The position numbers and the translations under genes were made by a program. Below the pieces are notes generated by a model. That model did not search any database, was not told the DNA's origin, and saw only the letters and a list, made by a program, of their open reading frames with translations. DNA of 64,000 bases from assembly GCA_019671005.1 (NCBI GenBank), contig CM033745.1, positions 38,919,834-38,983,833 of the forward strand. The letters run 5' to 3'. This document shows, in pieces, positions 1 to 10,891 of this stretch (positions are counted from its first letter, which is position 1; every line of letters begins with the position of its first letter). This DNA comes from Hibiscus mutabilis. Its lineage: Eukaryota > Streptophyta > Magnoliopsida > Malvales > Malvaceae.

Positions 1-354
1 CTCCTCGTCATTAAATTAATGTGTTTGCTCGCGGTAATTGTGGCCTCTCGGGAGAATCAATGACTGCATCTTTGAGGCATTTACTGGTACTAGTACATCT
101 GAGAATTCTTAATTGGCTGGTTGTAAATAGCCCCAGGACTATGGAACAAAGGATTGTCCTGGACACCTACACCGAGGTATTGACGGTGATTCTCAAATAT
201 CGCAGAACAGAATGTGATACGATGAGATAGAATGCAATAGAAACAAAGACACAGAGAACAAGTTACTTGCTCTTAACGGTCAAAGCGAACTCTTTCATTC
301 TGACATTCTGAATTCTTTAATTCGGAATGAGTCAAAATTCGGAATAAATCAAAT
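1..354. other. Plastid inverted-repeat spacer between trnR-ACG and trnN-GUU
   Basis: The sequence resembles the well conserved spacer that follows the plastid rRNA operon and trnR. No coding region is expected here; the 69-codon frame at 21-230 is an accident of the spacer. Transitions at CpG sites are visible against the plastid form as I remember it. Confidence 0.75.
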
Positions 355-426
355 CTCCTCAAGTAGGATTTGAACCTTCGACCAATCAGTTAACAGCCGA
401 CCGCTTCACCGCTGAGCTACTGAGGA
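355..426 (-). tRNA. trnN-GUU: Plastid-type trnN-GUU, decayed copy
   Basis: The reverse complement folds as a 72-nt tRNA with anticodon GUU in the loop and a TTCAAAT T-loop in place of the usual TTCGAAT. Further changes lie in the D arm and beside the anticodon (CCGATT has become CTGATT). Both the T-loop and the anticodon-arm changes are losses of a CpG. Nuclear plastid tRNA copies are normally not used for translation, so I treat it as a relic. Identity is clear; function is doubtful. Confidence 0.88.
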
Positions 427-743
427 ACAACAGGAGATTAGATCTCATAGAGTTCAATTCCCGTTCTCAACCCATGACCAATATGAACTCAAAGTTTCCT
501 TCGTAACCCCCGAAACTTCTTTGTAGTAGCTCCCTTCCATGCCGCATTTCATAGGGAACCTCAAAGTGGCTCTATTTCATTATATTCCATCTAGATCCCA
601 ATTCCATTTTTATATTGTCATTGACATGACATAAGAGATGTCGGTTGTAGTCTATCTTTTTCTATTTCTATATATGTATATGGAAAGTTCAAAAATTGTC
701 ATATAATAATCCAGAAATAGAAAAGAAAAAATGGAGGTTAATG
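427..743. other. Plastid trnN-ycf1 spacer
   Basis: Non-coding plastid sequence upstream of the ycf1 start. It keeps the recognisable order between trnN and ycf1 and contains nothing else that I can support. Confidence 0.7.
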
Positions 744-812
744 ATGATTTTAAAATCTTTTATACCAGGGAATCTAAATTCCTTATGCATGAAGATAATC
801 AATTCGGTCGTT
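744..812 (+). pseudogene. ycf1: 5' end of plastid ycf1, truncated at the chimera junction
   Basis: An ATG at 744 opens a reading frame of 23 codons that begins M-I-L-K-S-F-I-P-G-N-L, the typical N-terminus of Ycf1 (Tic214, a subunit of the chloroplast inner-envelope translocon). The plastid gene is over 1,700 codons; here homology stops at about 812 and the sequence jumps to the trnP-trnW spacer. A methionine-lysine-isoleucine-isoleucine stretch typical of the gene is kept just before the break. It cannot make a functional product. Confidence 0.85.
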
Positions 813-853
813 AAATCTGTCTTTTTTACAGTCTTATTTATTATGATAAGAAA

Positions 854-927
854 GCGCTCTTAGTTCAGTTCGGTAGAACGTGGGTCTCCAAAACCCAATG
901 TCGTAGGTTCAAATCCTACAAAGTGCG
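854..927 (+). tRNA. trnW-CCA: Plastid-type trnW-CCA, decayed copy
   Basis: A 74-nt tRNA sequence with anticodon CCA and an intact T-arm core. The 3' half of the acceptor stem has changed so that the seven-pair stem now has one C-A mismatch and one G-U wobble. The anticodon stem also shows a G-to-A at a former CpG. Strand and position relative to petG agree with the plastid gene order. It is probably inactive. Confidence 0.88.
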
Positions 928-1081
928 ATTCCGCTCTTATTAGGTCGAAAATTACACCGAACTGAAAAAAATAGAACAACAATTCGAATTTGACCTCCTT
1001 GGATTAAATTAAAATTAGAAAATTATTATAAAATTAAAGAATTAAAGAAAGGGGTCAGTCAAAAAAAGAGATGGTAATTAA

Positions 1082-1201
<120 letters not shown>

Positions 1202-1382
1202 TTATTTGAAAGGAGAAAAAGAAAGGTAATATCTATCCCTAAATATTATTCTCTATTGCCCATGAATATCAATAATTAATAATTGATAATTAACACGGTA
1301 AGGAACTATAGAATATTATAGAATATATGGAATAGGACATAAAGCTTTGTTTTTATGAATTGTTCGTTCATTCAATTAATTT

Positions 1383-1478
1383 TCAAATAAGTCATATCTT
1401 ACTCAGACCAATAAATAAAGCTGAGGTTATAGTTAAAGCCACTAGTAAAAAACCGAAATAACTAGTTCTAGTAGGCAT
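1383..1478 (-). pseudogene. petL: Nuclear copy of petL, cytochrome b6f subunit, early stop
   Basis: The frame begins M-P-T-R-T-S-Y-F-G-F-L-L and matches the small PetL subunit (31 residues in plastids). At 1392-1394 a CGA arginine codon has become TGA, so the product would end after 28 residues, three short of normal; the old stop is still present at 1383-1385. The change is a CpG transition. The position between petG and psbE, on the opposite strand to psbE, is as in plastids. Confidence 0.88.
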
Positions 1479-2353
1479 GAAGGGGCTAAATGAAATATGT
1501 TCTTTTTATACATATGTTTATAAAGCACTTACCTAAGTTTCAATTTTTAAACGATCCGGGGATAAGCAAAAATACCAATTGAAATAATAAGTTCAATTGA
1601 AATTTTTTGATTCATCAATCATTCTAAACAGTATTCACAAAAATAGAGCAGCAGGCCAAGAGTAAAAACGAAAAAGAAATCGATTCATCATCTTTGTAGT
1701 TAGGTCAAGAAAAACCCTTTGGATCTAATACAAGAATACAAGAAAGGCCGCCTCACAAATATTGATTAGTAGAATTTTTTATTTTATTCTTTGGTTTTTT
1801 TATCTATATCTAATACTATCGACTACTATTACTTGTTACTAGACGACTAAGCAATTCCTTAAAAAAATGAGGGCTTACAACAAAAAACAAAACCCCTTGC
1901 GCAACTACGAAAAAAAGTCAATTTTTTGATTTCGCATCTAATTGACTTGCGGAAATATGATAATTTCCTTCATGAATTATTATAAACCAACTCGTTGGAT
2001 TCACGGGTTACTTGATCTTACGTTTCTAGGCCCAAGCCAATAATAGAACCCCTATATTATATATTCTATTTATTATATACCAGGAATTTGAGGAATTTTC
2101 TATTGCATGATATGTGGTTATACATCAACAAGCAAGAAGAAGAAAGAAATTATCTAGCACTTCGTGTCGATATACTATTTGAAATTGCGTTGCTGTGTCA
2201 GAAGAAGGATAGCTATACTGATTCGGTATACTCTAAAAATACCTTTGGTACAATATTGACGATCTCACAAAGATTTAGTTTCAGTAAATTTCTGCATTTC
2301 TCGATCCCATCTTTTACTAATCGATCCCCTACAAGAATATGTGGAGCTCAAAG
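1479..2353. other. Plastid petL-psbE spacer
   Basis: AT-rich plastid intergenic DNA between the divergently transcribed petL and psbE. In plastids it would carry the promoter and 5'UTR of the psbE operon; I do not claim an individual promoter box here. No gene is seen. Confidence 0.7.
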
Positions 2354-2606
2354 ATGTCCGGAAGCACGGGAGAATGTTCTTTTATCGATATTATTACGAG
2401 TATTCGATCTTTGGGTCATTCATAGTATTACTATACCTTCCCTATTCATCACGGGTTGGTTATTCGTCAAAGACAGTTTAGCTTATGATGTGTTTGGAAG
2501 CCCTCGTCCAAACGAGTATTTTACAGAGAGCCGACAAGGAATTCCACTAATAACTGGCCGTTTTGATTCTTTGGAACAACTCGATGAATTTAGTAGATCT
2601 TTTTAG
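2354..2606 (+). pseudogene. psbE: Nuclear copy of psbE, cytochrome b559 alpha, frameshifted
   Basis: The start M-S-G-S-T-G-E is in one frame, and the C-terminal part (Y-D-V-F-G-S-P-R-P-N-E-Y-F through F-S-R-S-F) is in the next. One extra base near 2408-2412 shifts the frame; the span of 253 nt is one more than the 252 nt of the plastid gene. PsbE is the heme-ligating alpha subunit of photosystem II cytochrome b559. Substitutions also hit the conserved membrane-end segment (S-T-G-L has become K-D-S-L). It is the first gene of the psbE-F-L-J operon and keeps its order. Confidence 0.92.
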
Positions 2607-2615
2607 GAGGACCCA

Positions 2616-2735
2616 ATGACCATAGATCGAACCTATCCAATTTTTACAGTCCGATGGTTGGCTGTTCACGGACTACCTGTACCTACCGTTTCTTTTTTGG
2701 GGTCAATATCAGCAATGCAGTTCATCCAACAATAA
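2616..2735 (+). CDS. psbF: Nuclear copy of psbF, cytochrome b559 beta, frame intact
   Basis: A 39-codon frame, nine bases after the psbE stop as in plastids. It starts M-T-I-D-R-T-Y-P-I-F and keeps the W-L-A-V-H-G-L membrane motif with the heme-ligating histidine. The last residue is glutamine instead of arginine, a CGA-to-CAA transition at a CpG. The frame is otherwise complete. As part of a decayed insertion it is most likely silent. Confidence 0.9.
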   Translation: MTIDRTYPIFTVRWLAVHGLPVPTVSFLGSISAMQFIQQ

Positions 2736-2761
2736 ACCTAATTCGAATTAATTATAGAGCT

Positions 2762-2878
2762 ATGACACAATCAAACCCGAACGAACAAAATGTTGAATTG
2801 AATCATACCAGCCTGTATTGGGGATTATTACTCATTTTTGTACTTGCTATTTTATTTTCCAATTATTTCTTCAATTAA
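2762..2878 (+). CDS. psbL: Nuclear copy of psbL, photosystem II subunit L, frame intact
   Basis: A 38-codon frame beginning M-T-Q-S-N-P-N-E-Q and ending S-N-Y-F-F-N, the full length of PsbL, a one-span photosystem II subunit. One arginine in the consensus N-R-T-S-L-Y-W is histidine here (CpG transition). The start is ATG; in several plants the plastid start is ACG corrected by RNA editing. The frame continues open upstream, but the plastid start at 2762 is the real one. Confidence 0.9.
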   Translation: MTQSNPNEQNVELNHTSLYWGLLLIFVLAILFSNYFFN

Positions 2879-3016
2879 GAAAAAAAGAGTAGTAGAATAT
2901 TAAATAATAGTAGGAATTCTCTTATCTCATTCGGAAGGATTGTATCTCATAACTATCTATAACTGTTTATGTCTTTAGCATGACCACTTGATGAAATACG
3001 GAGGGAAGCGGGATAA

Positions 3017-3139
3017 ATTGCCGATAGTACTGGAAGGATTCATCTTTGGATAGTAGGTACGATAACTGGTATTCCTGTGATCGGTTTAATAGGTATTTTC
3101 TTTTATGGTTCATATTCTGGATTGGGTTCGTCCCTCTAA
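3017..3139 (+). pseudogene. psbJ: Nuclear copy of psbJ, start codon lost
   Basis: A 40-codon open frame matching PsbJ (G-I-P-V-I-G-L-I-G-I-F-F-Y-G-S-Y-S-G-L-G-S-S-L at the C-terminus), but the first codon is ATT instead of ATG. Several substitutions lie in the N-terminal half. PsbJ is a small photosystem II subunit near cytochrome b559. It closes the psbE-F-L-J operon copy. Confidence 0.88.
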
Positions 3140-3204
3140 TATGTAATATAAGATGTAATAATGGGATGAACTAAGTTATAGGCATGAAAGTGTAAGAACT
3201 CAAT

Positions 3205-3248
3205 GGGCCCCCTCCTCTTTCGTTGTTTGATTCGCGAGGAGGGGGTCC
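3205..3248 (+). terminator. Plastid 3' stem-loop of the psbE-F-L-J operon
   Basis: A 13-bp stem (3205-3217 with 3236-3248) of C- and G-rich strands, with one G-U wobble, encloses an 18-nt loop. It lies 65 bp after the psbJ stop. Plastid operons commonly end in such stem-loops, which stabilise the mRNA 3' end. In the nucleus it is a relic. Confidence 0.7.
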
Positions 3249-3985
3249 GTTCAATTCTTAATGATCATGATCATAATATTTTGGTCGTATAAATGACAGA
3301 AAATGGATCACTTTTTCCGATGATTTTTTTGAAAAAACGAACTCAATTAATTGATTCATAGCATCTGTTCTTCGATAGTATCTATCGAGACTTTCAAGGT
3401 TAGAAGAAAAAAAAGGAATCACTCAATTGGATGACACAATATATATATTTAATATATATATTATTTCTTTTTTTTTCTGTCGACCAAATATCAAGCAAAC
3501 CCTTTCTAGATTAGCCTAATCTTACTCTATTTATTTTAGTATTTCATCAAAGTTTGAAATTCTTTTATAAGTTCATCGCCTTGATTCTATTTTATCAAAA
3601 AACAAAAAAAAGGATTCCTTCTCTTTTTTTTGTTGTCCATTACTTTATATTCTACTTATTTAGTTTAGACTTATTTTATACTTATTATATTATCCTTATT
3701 ACTTATTCTATTATAAGTAAATAAAAAAATAAAGGGTTCTGAAAAATCTGGAAAAATCTAAACAAAGAATAGAAATCTTTGACGAACAGGTTCCGTTATT
3801 ATTTCGACACAAGAAAAGATATGTAAAATTCCTTTTATTGTGTCGAAGGCTAAGAAGACGAAGAATACTCCCTGTAATTATTTGTTCCCCTCATTTATCC
3901 TTCCTTTCGATTCTCCGCTTACTTATCTTATGTTTAGTATCTAATCAAATTGAATTTAGAAAACAAAACCCATTCTGTGACATTT
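3249..3985. other. Plastid psbJ-petA spacer (inferred)
   Basis: AT-rich non-coding DNA that continues the plastid colinearity after psbJ. petA itself is not reached. The right limit is estimated from the start of the first satellite monomer and could be off by some tens of bases. Confidence 0.6.
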
Positions 3986-3989
3986 AAAT

Positions 3990-6200
3990 CTGAACCTTGG
4001 TAACTACCTTTTTTCTTATAGTTTTGTAAGAAATTTTGTTTAATTTGTAATAATTTCTTTACCTACTTAAATTTCAACCGTTCTTTTAAGAAAATAGGTT
4101 TTGTCCCAGGAAAATATGTATTTACACAAATGCTTACCCTAACATGAGCTCCTTTTGATTTCGGTGATCTCGCGTAAGGATTTCGGTAACTACATTATTT
4201 CTTACGGTTTTTGTAAGAAATTATGTATAATTTGTAATAATTTCTGTACCTACTTAAATTTCTATCGTTCTTCTAAGAAAATAGATTTTCTCGCAGGAAA
4301 ATATGTATATACACAAATGCTTACCATAACATGAGCTCATTTTGGTTTGGGTGATCTCGGGTAAGGATTTCAGTACCTAACTTTTTTCTTACGGTTTCTG
4401 TAAGAAATTATGTATAATTTGTAATAATTTCTGTACCTACCTAAATTTCAACCATTCTTGTAAGAAAATAGGTTTTTTCGTAGGAAAATATGCATGTACG
4501 CAAATGCTTACCCTAACGTGAGGTCTTTTTGGTTTGGGTGATCTCGGGTAAGGATTTCAGTACCTACATTTTTTTTCTTACAGTTTTTGTAAGAATTTAT
4601 GTATAATTTGTAATAATTTCGGTACCTACTTAATTTTCAATTGTTCATCTAAGAAAATAGGTTTTCTCGTAGGAAAATATGTATGTACACAAATACTTTC
4701 CCTAACATGAGCTCCTTTTTGTTTAGATGATCTCGGACAAGGATTTCGGTTCCTACCTTTCTCCTTATGGTTTCTGTAAAAAAATTTGTATAATTTGTAA
4801 TAATTTCCCTACCTACCTAAATTTCGACCGTTCTTCTAAGAAAATAGGTTTTCTCGTAGGAAAATATGTACGTACACAAATCCTTACCCTAACATGAGCT
4901 CATTTTGATTTCGGTAATCTCGGGTAAGGATTTCAGCACCTAACTTTTTTCTTACGGTTTCTTTAAGAAATTATGTGTAATTTGTAATAATTTTTGTACC
5001 TACTTATATTTCAACCGTTCTTGCAAGAAAATAGGTTTTGTCGTAGGAAAATATGTATCTACACAAATGCTTACCCTAACATGAGCTTTTTTTTGTTTGG
5101 GTGATCTCGAGTAAGCATTTCGGTAACTACCTTTTTTCTTACGGTTTCTGTAAGAAATTTTGTATAATTTGTAATAATTTTTGCACCTACTTAAATTTCA
5201 ACCATTCTTGTAAGAAAATAGGTTTTGTTGTAGGAAAATATGTATGTGCACAAATGCCTATCCTAACATGAGATCCTCTTTGTTTGGGTGATCTCGGGTA
5301 AGAATTTTGGTACTTACCTTTTTTTCTTTAGGTTTCTGTAAAAAAAATTGTATAATTTGTAATAATTTACGTACCTCCCTAAATTTCAATCATTCTTCTA
5401 AGAAAATAGGTTTTCTCGTAGGAAAATATGTATGTACACAAATGCTTACCCTAACATGAGACCCTTTTGGTTTGGGTGATCTCAGGTAAGGATGTGAGTA
5501 CCTAACTTTTTTCTTACCATTTCTATAAGGAATTATGTATAATTTGTAATAATTTTTGTACCTACTTATATTTCAACCGTTCTTGTTGGAAAATAGGTTT
5601 TCTCGTAGGAAAATATGTATGTACACAAATACTTACCCTAACATGAGCTCTTTTTGGTTTGGGTGATCTCGGGTAAGGATTTCGGTAACTAACTTTTTTC
5701 TTACGGTTTTTGTAAGAAATTTTGTATAATTTGTAATAATTTGTGTACCTACTTAAATTTCAACCGTTCTTGTAAGAAAATTTCTTTTGTCGTAGGAAAA
5801 TATGTATGTACACAAATTCCTACCCTAACATGAGATCCTTTTGGTTTGGGTGGTCTCAGGTAAGGATTTCGGTACCTACCTTTTTTCTTACAGTCTCTGT
5901 ATGAAATTTTGTATAATTTGTAATAATTTCTGTACCTACTTAAATTTCAACCGTTCTTATAAAAAATTGGTTTTGTCATAGGAAAAAATGTATGTACACA
6001 AATGCTTACCCTAACATGAGCTCCTTATGGTTTGGGAGATCTCGGGTAAGGATTTCGGTACCTACCTTTTTTCTTATGGTTTTTGTAAGAAATTTTGTAT
6101 AATTTGTAATACTTTCTGTACCTACTTAAATTTCAATCGTTTTTGTATGAAAATAGGTTTTCTCGTAGGAAAATATGTATGTACAAAAATGTTTACGTCG
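3990..6200. repeat. Tandem satellite, about twelve 187-bp monomers
   Basis: The landmark TAATTTGTAATAATTT recurs at 4041, 4228, 4415, 4604, 4791, 4978, 5165, 5353, 5540, 5727, 5914 and 6100, giving steps of 186-189 bp, mostly exactly 187. Each monomer also carries the landmarks CCTAACATGAG and GGAAAATATG. Inside a monomer a GTACCTAC...TAAGAAA block occurs twice about 80 bp apart, so it looks like an old dimer of half-units. The short palindrome CTTAC...GTAAG is also present. No coding frame survives. The length is close to a nucleosome repeat, as for many plant satellites. I do not recognise the family. Confidence 0.93.
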
Positions 6201-7496
6201 TAAGAATTTATGTATATATTGTTTTTATTACACTTATTGTAAACATTTATGTACAAACCTCGTAAGAATTTATGTACAACAGGTCAGTCTCATTTTAGCC
6301 TTAAATTAACGGTCTCACCTTAGAATCACCCATCATTGCATATCATATTAGTTATTGTTTTTTAAAACTTGAAATCAGGCTGCTTTATTAATAAACAAAT
6401 AAAAATTAAGAACATAATCTTTCAAAGCTTTCAAACATAAAAAACAATAAAAGCGACAAATTTAAAATGAAAACTAAAGGGTTGCTCTAGCCAAATTAGA
6501 TACTTCCTCTTTGTACCACAACAAAACTCTGAAATCTGTTGTAGGAAGTGTCCCTAGGAGTTGTCAAAACATGAACTAAATGAAATCCCAATAGAAAACT
6601 GTAAATACCTTTTACGTCGGTTCCAAAGGCTTCGATCTGCTGTACAGTTCTGATTACATCGGCAAACAACCACAAATGGGGATCAAGCTATCCAAGGCCA
6701 CCGACAAACCCAAATCAAGAACAAACGTTATGAGGAACACCTCATGAGCATCAAGTGGCCGCAAAGGTATCTGGAAAACGTGTCATAAGACAGAGACACA
6801 CTATAAAGACAGAGAAAAGACGTGCCACAAAGACAGAGAAAAACAAACGCAACAAAATTTACGAAAAAATAGATAACCAAAACACAAAAATTTATTAAAA
6901 ACTAAAAAAATAAAAAATAAAAACTAAATCGAGATATTAAAAAATAAAAAAAGATTAAATATCGGTGATCAGTGACTAATACCCAGATTAATGTCGCGGA
7001 TCGCCGGCCAAAAGATCAAATAGAAAAGCAAAGCGTTTTTTAAATATAATAGTAATTCCGTATATATACGCTCATATAATGACTAAGACACGTATGATAT
7101 CATTAAGGAGTTTATGTTTAATTTTATAAATTTTAAATTTTGACCTTTCATTTTTTAATTTAATTATTTTTTAAAACTTTTTAATTTTAAATTTTATTTG
7201 AATATTTTCTTAAATCCCGTTACAAAACATATATGTGAAAGTTTTCACATTTAGTAAATAACTCGATGTATATTAATTTTAAATTTAAAAATATAGTTTT
7301 GTTAATATTTATAATATCTAATTTGAATTAATAATGAACGTGAGAATTGTCTCATCAACGGCCACATCAATAATTTTCAAAGGCCATAAAATAAGAAATA
7401 AGGCTTTATAAAATGATTATATTTTAATATAGTTGTGTAAAAAAAATGGCACAATCATTTTATAAAATTTAAAACCTAAATCCTAAACACTAACAT
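6201..7496. other. AT-rich intergenic DNA, nothing recognised
   Basis: After a short tail that still resembles parts of the satellite (to about 6290), I see no supported gene. Around 6580-6780 the base composition is less AT-rich and could be an old coding or element relic, but no frame is convincing. Confidence 0.4.
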
Positions 7497-8035
7497 TAGA
7501 TATGGGCGTTCGATCGAGTTGAGTTAAAAAATTTCGAATTATTCGAGTTTGCTAGTCCTATTTTATGATTCAAACTTTATTTAATTTTTTTTCAAATCGA
7601 GTCGAGTTTCGAGTTTCTGTACAAATTTAATTGTAATATATATTTCTATATGTATATACGTAGTGGTGCACATATATATTTCTATATGCATATAATTAGG
7701 GCTAGACAATGCACATATTGATTCTAATTTTAACGGCTTTCTATATGCATATATAATATACATATATATTTCTTCATATTTTCACATGTGATATACATAA
7801 CATATTACACATAATTGATAGGCTCGACTCGAACTTAAAAATTGATCAACTAATTAATAAAACATTCGAGTTAATCAAATTTCCATTTCATAATTCAAAC
7901 TTTATTTGAAACTTTTTCGAGTTGAGTCGAGTTTATGAAATTACGAGTCAAGTCAAAACAAGTCATTTTTTTTGCCTCGAGTCGAGTGGAATAATTCAGT
8001 TTTTTTGAGTCAAGTTTTGCCCACCCCTAACTAGC
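7497..8035. mobile_element. Non-autonomous hAT-like element (probable)
   Basis: The left end (TAGATATGGGCG) and the reverse complement of the right end (TAGGGGTGGGC) form imperfect terminal inverted repeats of the YARGGRTGGGC type often seen at hAT elements. The inner flanks on both sides are rich in GAGTTGAGTCGAG-type words in inverted arrangement. No transposase frame is present. I could not fix a clean 8-bp target duplication, so the exact ends are uncertain. Confidence 0.5.
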
Positions 8036-8249
8036 ACCCTAAAGCCTAAACCTTAAACTCTAAACTCTAAATTCTAACCGTAAACCTTAAATTCTATGCC
8101 TTGCACACTAAACACTTAAACCCTAACCTGAAATCTTAAAATCTAAGTGCTGGTCCGTCTGCAAATGTTGCTCCAACCTATAGCTTTAGCGTTCATTCGA
8201 AATATCGTCCCTCTTAATCCATTAATTGCTGTTCATTCATGCTACTAGA

Positions 8250-8650
8250 GATATAATTCCAATCGTAAATTCTCTATTTAAAAGAGAATATGTCCATCTT
8301 TCCCAAGCTGAATGGAAGCAGCCTAATAATTGCTGGAAAGTTATATGGAAACTTCCAATCCCGTAGCGGCTTAGAGGCTCCTTATGGTTGTCTATGCATC
8401 CTGTGCCTTTTGTGGAGCGTCCGAGGAATCCCTCATTCATTTGCTTCGTGATTGCTCATCCGTGCGATCTCTTTGGTCTTCACTGTTCCAAGCTCACTTG
8501 CTGCCACATTTCTTTGATATGACGCTTGGAGATTGGCTCCTTAGTGGCCTACAATGAACCGAGCCTGTGCTCTCACTCAAGACCCTTGGTCTACCTTCTT
8601 TGCGACACTTGTATCGCAATGTTGGAAACGTCGTAATACGGTTATCATTC
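8250..8650 (+). pseudogene. LINE-1 type remnant with zf-RVT zinc-binding region
   Basis: In the plus frames the sequence reads W-K-V-I-W-K-L-P-I-P, then C-A-F-C-G-A-S-E-E-S-L-I-H-L-L-R-D-C, then V-R-S-L-W. This order of a tryptophan-rich start, CxxC and H...C is the signature of the zinc-binding region found at the C-terminus of plant LINE reverse transcriptases (zf-RVT). Frameshifts and a TGA near 8556 break it. Nothing of the reverse transcriptase itself is left. Small host genes can carry the same domain, but the lack of a frame speaks for a dead LINE scrap. Confidence 0.7.
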
Positions 8651-8660
8651 AGGAGGATGT

Positions 8661-9513
8661 AGAGACATTATGAGTTAAAAAATCATGGTAATTCACGTGA
8701 AGAGGCAATTGATTCAGGTTACATATAAGCAGACATTATCTTCTGTTATTTTAAAGCTACACTTTTGTATTCTGCAATGTTTAATATCCACAGGGCAGAA
8801 AAGAAAGTGAAAACATTCAAAGCTCATCCTACATTTGGACGAGTCCAATGTATAACAGATTTAGAGTATGGTTAAAAGACGATAAGTTTTTATATTTATT
8901 TTCCTGTTAGACTTTTTGATAACAATTTAGGTTGGTAAAAGATCCAACTTAAAATATTATCAAAAAGTTTAACATTTCAAATTCTTGAACAAATTTTGAA
9001 ATTTGCGTCTTTTAGTCGTACCTTAGACTTGCAGTATATATTTTCCAAGGATGGACTTCAGATACACACTACAAAAGATTCAAACATCAATTTTCATCAC
9101 CTAGAGAAAACAATTGCAATAAAAAAAAAACCCAACCATGCTATCCCCTTTGAGATCTTTAATTTGTGATTGTAATTTGTAACATCAAGTGAACGCTATT
9201 CTTCAATCTTTGTAGCCAATGGATATTTATGGTTTTCAACAAATAAAAATATTTTGAATGGCTTAAAACCTATTTGATCCCTATACTATAGTGAAATTCT
9301 CATTTCGACCCTTGTACCATTTTGGTTAGTTTAGCCTTACACTTTCATTCTTTCCACCGCTTTAGCTCATTTTCGTTACCGTTAAAAATTGATATGGCCC
9401 AATAGAATGATGTTACTTTTATGAAACCATGATTTAAGTCAAATCGAATTAAATATTTACTAACGCTTGAAGTGCATCAATTTTTCAAAGATTTGTCTGA
9501 CATTGTTAATGGT
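8661..9513. other. Intergenic DNA without a recognised gene
   Basis: Contains short stretches that look like repeat relics (for example 9260-9400) but no supported gene. A weak inverted pair lies around 8875-9020. Confidence 0.35.
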
Positions 9514-9521
9514 GGTTCTCC

Positions 9522-10177
9522 CAGGGCTGGTCCTGGGCTTAGAGGCCCTGGACGAATTTAAAAATTGAACCATAAATCAGGTTTAAATTGTAACTGTATT
9601 TGTAATTGTATTTTTAGTTGTATTGTGTTTATTATAATTACGGACATAATATATGTTATTTTAGTTATTGCGAGTATTGCGGTTGTGGAATTTTTTAATA
9701 ACATACGTTATTGCGGATATAACAGTTGCATGTATCACGTTTTCAGATGGTGTCATTACCGTCATATAACGATCGTTTTGTGGTTGCATACTGCTATTTA
9801 AATCTCTGTCTCTAATAACAAATAATTCTTAAAATTAAATTTTAAGAGTATGTCTATAGTAACAAGTATTGAAAAAATTGAACACTAATAATAAGTATTG
9901 AAAATTATAAATTTTAAGACTATATCCATAGTAAAATATTAAAAAAATCTGGGACCTATTACCGAGTGTTAGAAAAAATTAAATATTAAGAGTATGCCCT
10001 TAATAATAAATATTGAGAAAAAAATTATCCACTATTAACAAGTATTAAAAATAAACCTCTAGTAATATGTATTAAAAAAATTAAACCTTTAATAATAAAT
10101 ATAATTAAAAAATATAATATTTAATTTCTCTAAATGATGGGCTCTGAGTAGACGCCTTATTGCCCAGGCCGAGCTTG
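9522..10177. mobile_element. Non-autonomous hAT element with 8-bp target duplication
   Basis: The ends are CAGGGCTGGTCCTGGGC on the left and, reverse-complemented, CAAGCTCGGCCTGGGC on the right. Direct flanks are GGTTCTCC (9514-9521) and AGTTCTCC (10178-10185), an 8-bp duplication with one mismatch, the size made by hAT transposases. The 656-bp interior is AT-rich, contains imperfect repeats around a TTAAGAGTATG-type word, and has no transposase. The 78-codon frame at 9565-9801 is low-complexity and not a gene. Confidence 0.75.
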
Positions 10178-10891
10178 AGTTCTCCAAACGTCCTGATGAA
10201 TTACGGAAATTCTAAACAAATGAAATAGATCGTTTAGTGAGATTAAATGGAGTTCTCACTTGAATTCAATATATTTTATACATTAATTTAGCATATAAAA
10301 CTATGTTTTTTTATTTACAAATAAGTGTTTTGTTAGGTTAGTTTTATTTTTTTTATAAACCATCAATATCTAATTTATTGACCAGTTAATTCGGATTGAA
10401 TTTTGAAGATTTTTATTATCGTGTGACCCTCGTCCTAATTAAATTAAATTTATTATTTCTCTTTAATTAAAGAATAACTAAAAATGATGTTTACAATATA
10501 ATAAATTAATTTTACATTTTGATCAAATATTCAAATGTTATAAGAAGAGTTATACTTTTCAAATTTATAGAAAAAATATGCTCTTAACATGTATTGAACC
10601 CACAACCTATGATAAAGAGAAAGATGGCAACTGAATAACTTACTACTTCACCAAAACTTTGTTCACATCTATAAATATTTTTATATCATTTTTTAAAAAA
10701 ATATTTTTATATCATTCATTTGATATCATTCTTAAAATTAAAAACTATACTTAGAAACTTATTTAATACCATTCATTGATATCTATAAATATATTTCATA
10801 TACATACATTAAATAATTTATGAAAATTAAACACATAAAATTAAGAATTTGTTTGTTTGAAATTTTTTTAGAGATTTAATATTTGAAAATA

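Noticed and set aside
3990..6200. CRISPR array
   Set aside because: The whole 187-bp unit is repeated without unique spacers, and the DNA is plant nuclear.
8040..8110. CCCTAAA-like words suggesting an interstitial telomere (also 10930-11000, 12460-12700, 44320-44460, 45240-45360)
   Set aside because: The words are irregular and mostly lie in the cores of small TIR elements; there is no uninterrupted telomere array.
10560..10680. tRNA-like or SINE-like stretch with a TTGAACCCACAACC-type word
   Set aside because: No complete cloverleaf, no A and B boxes at proper distance and no clear ends.
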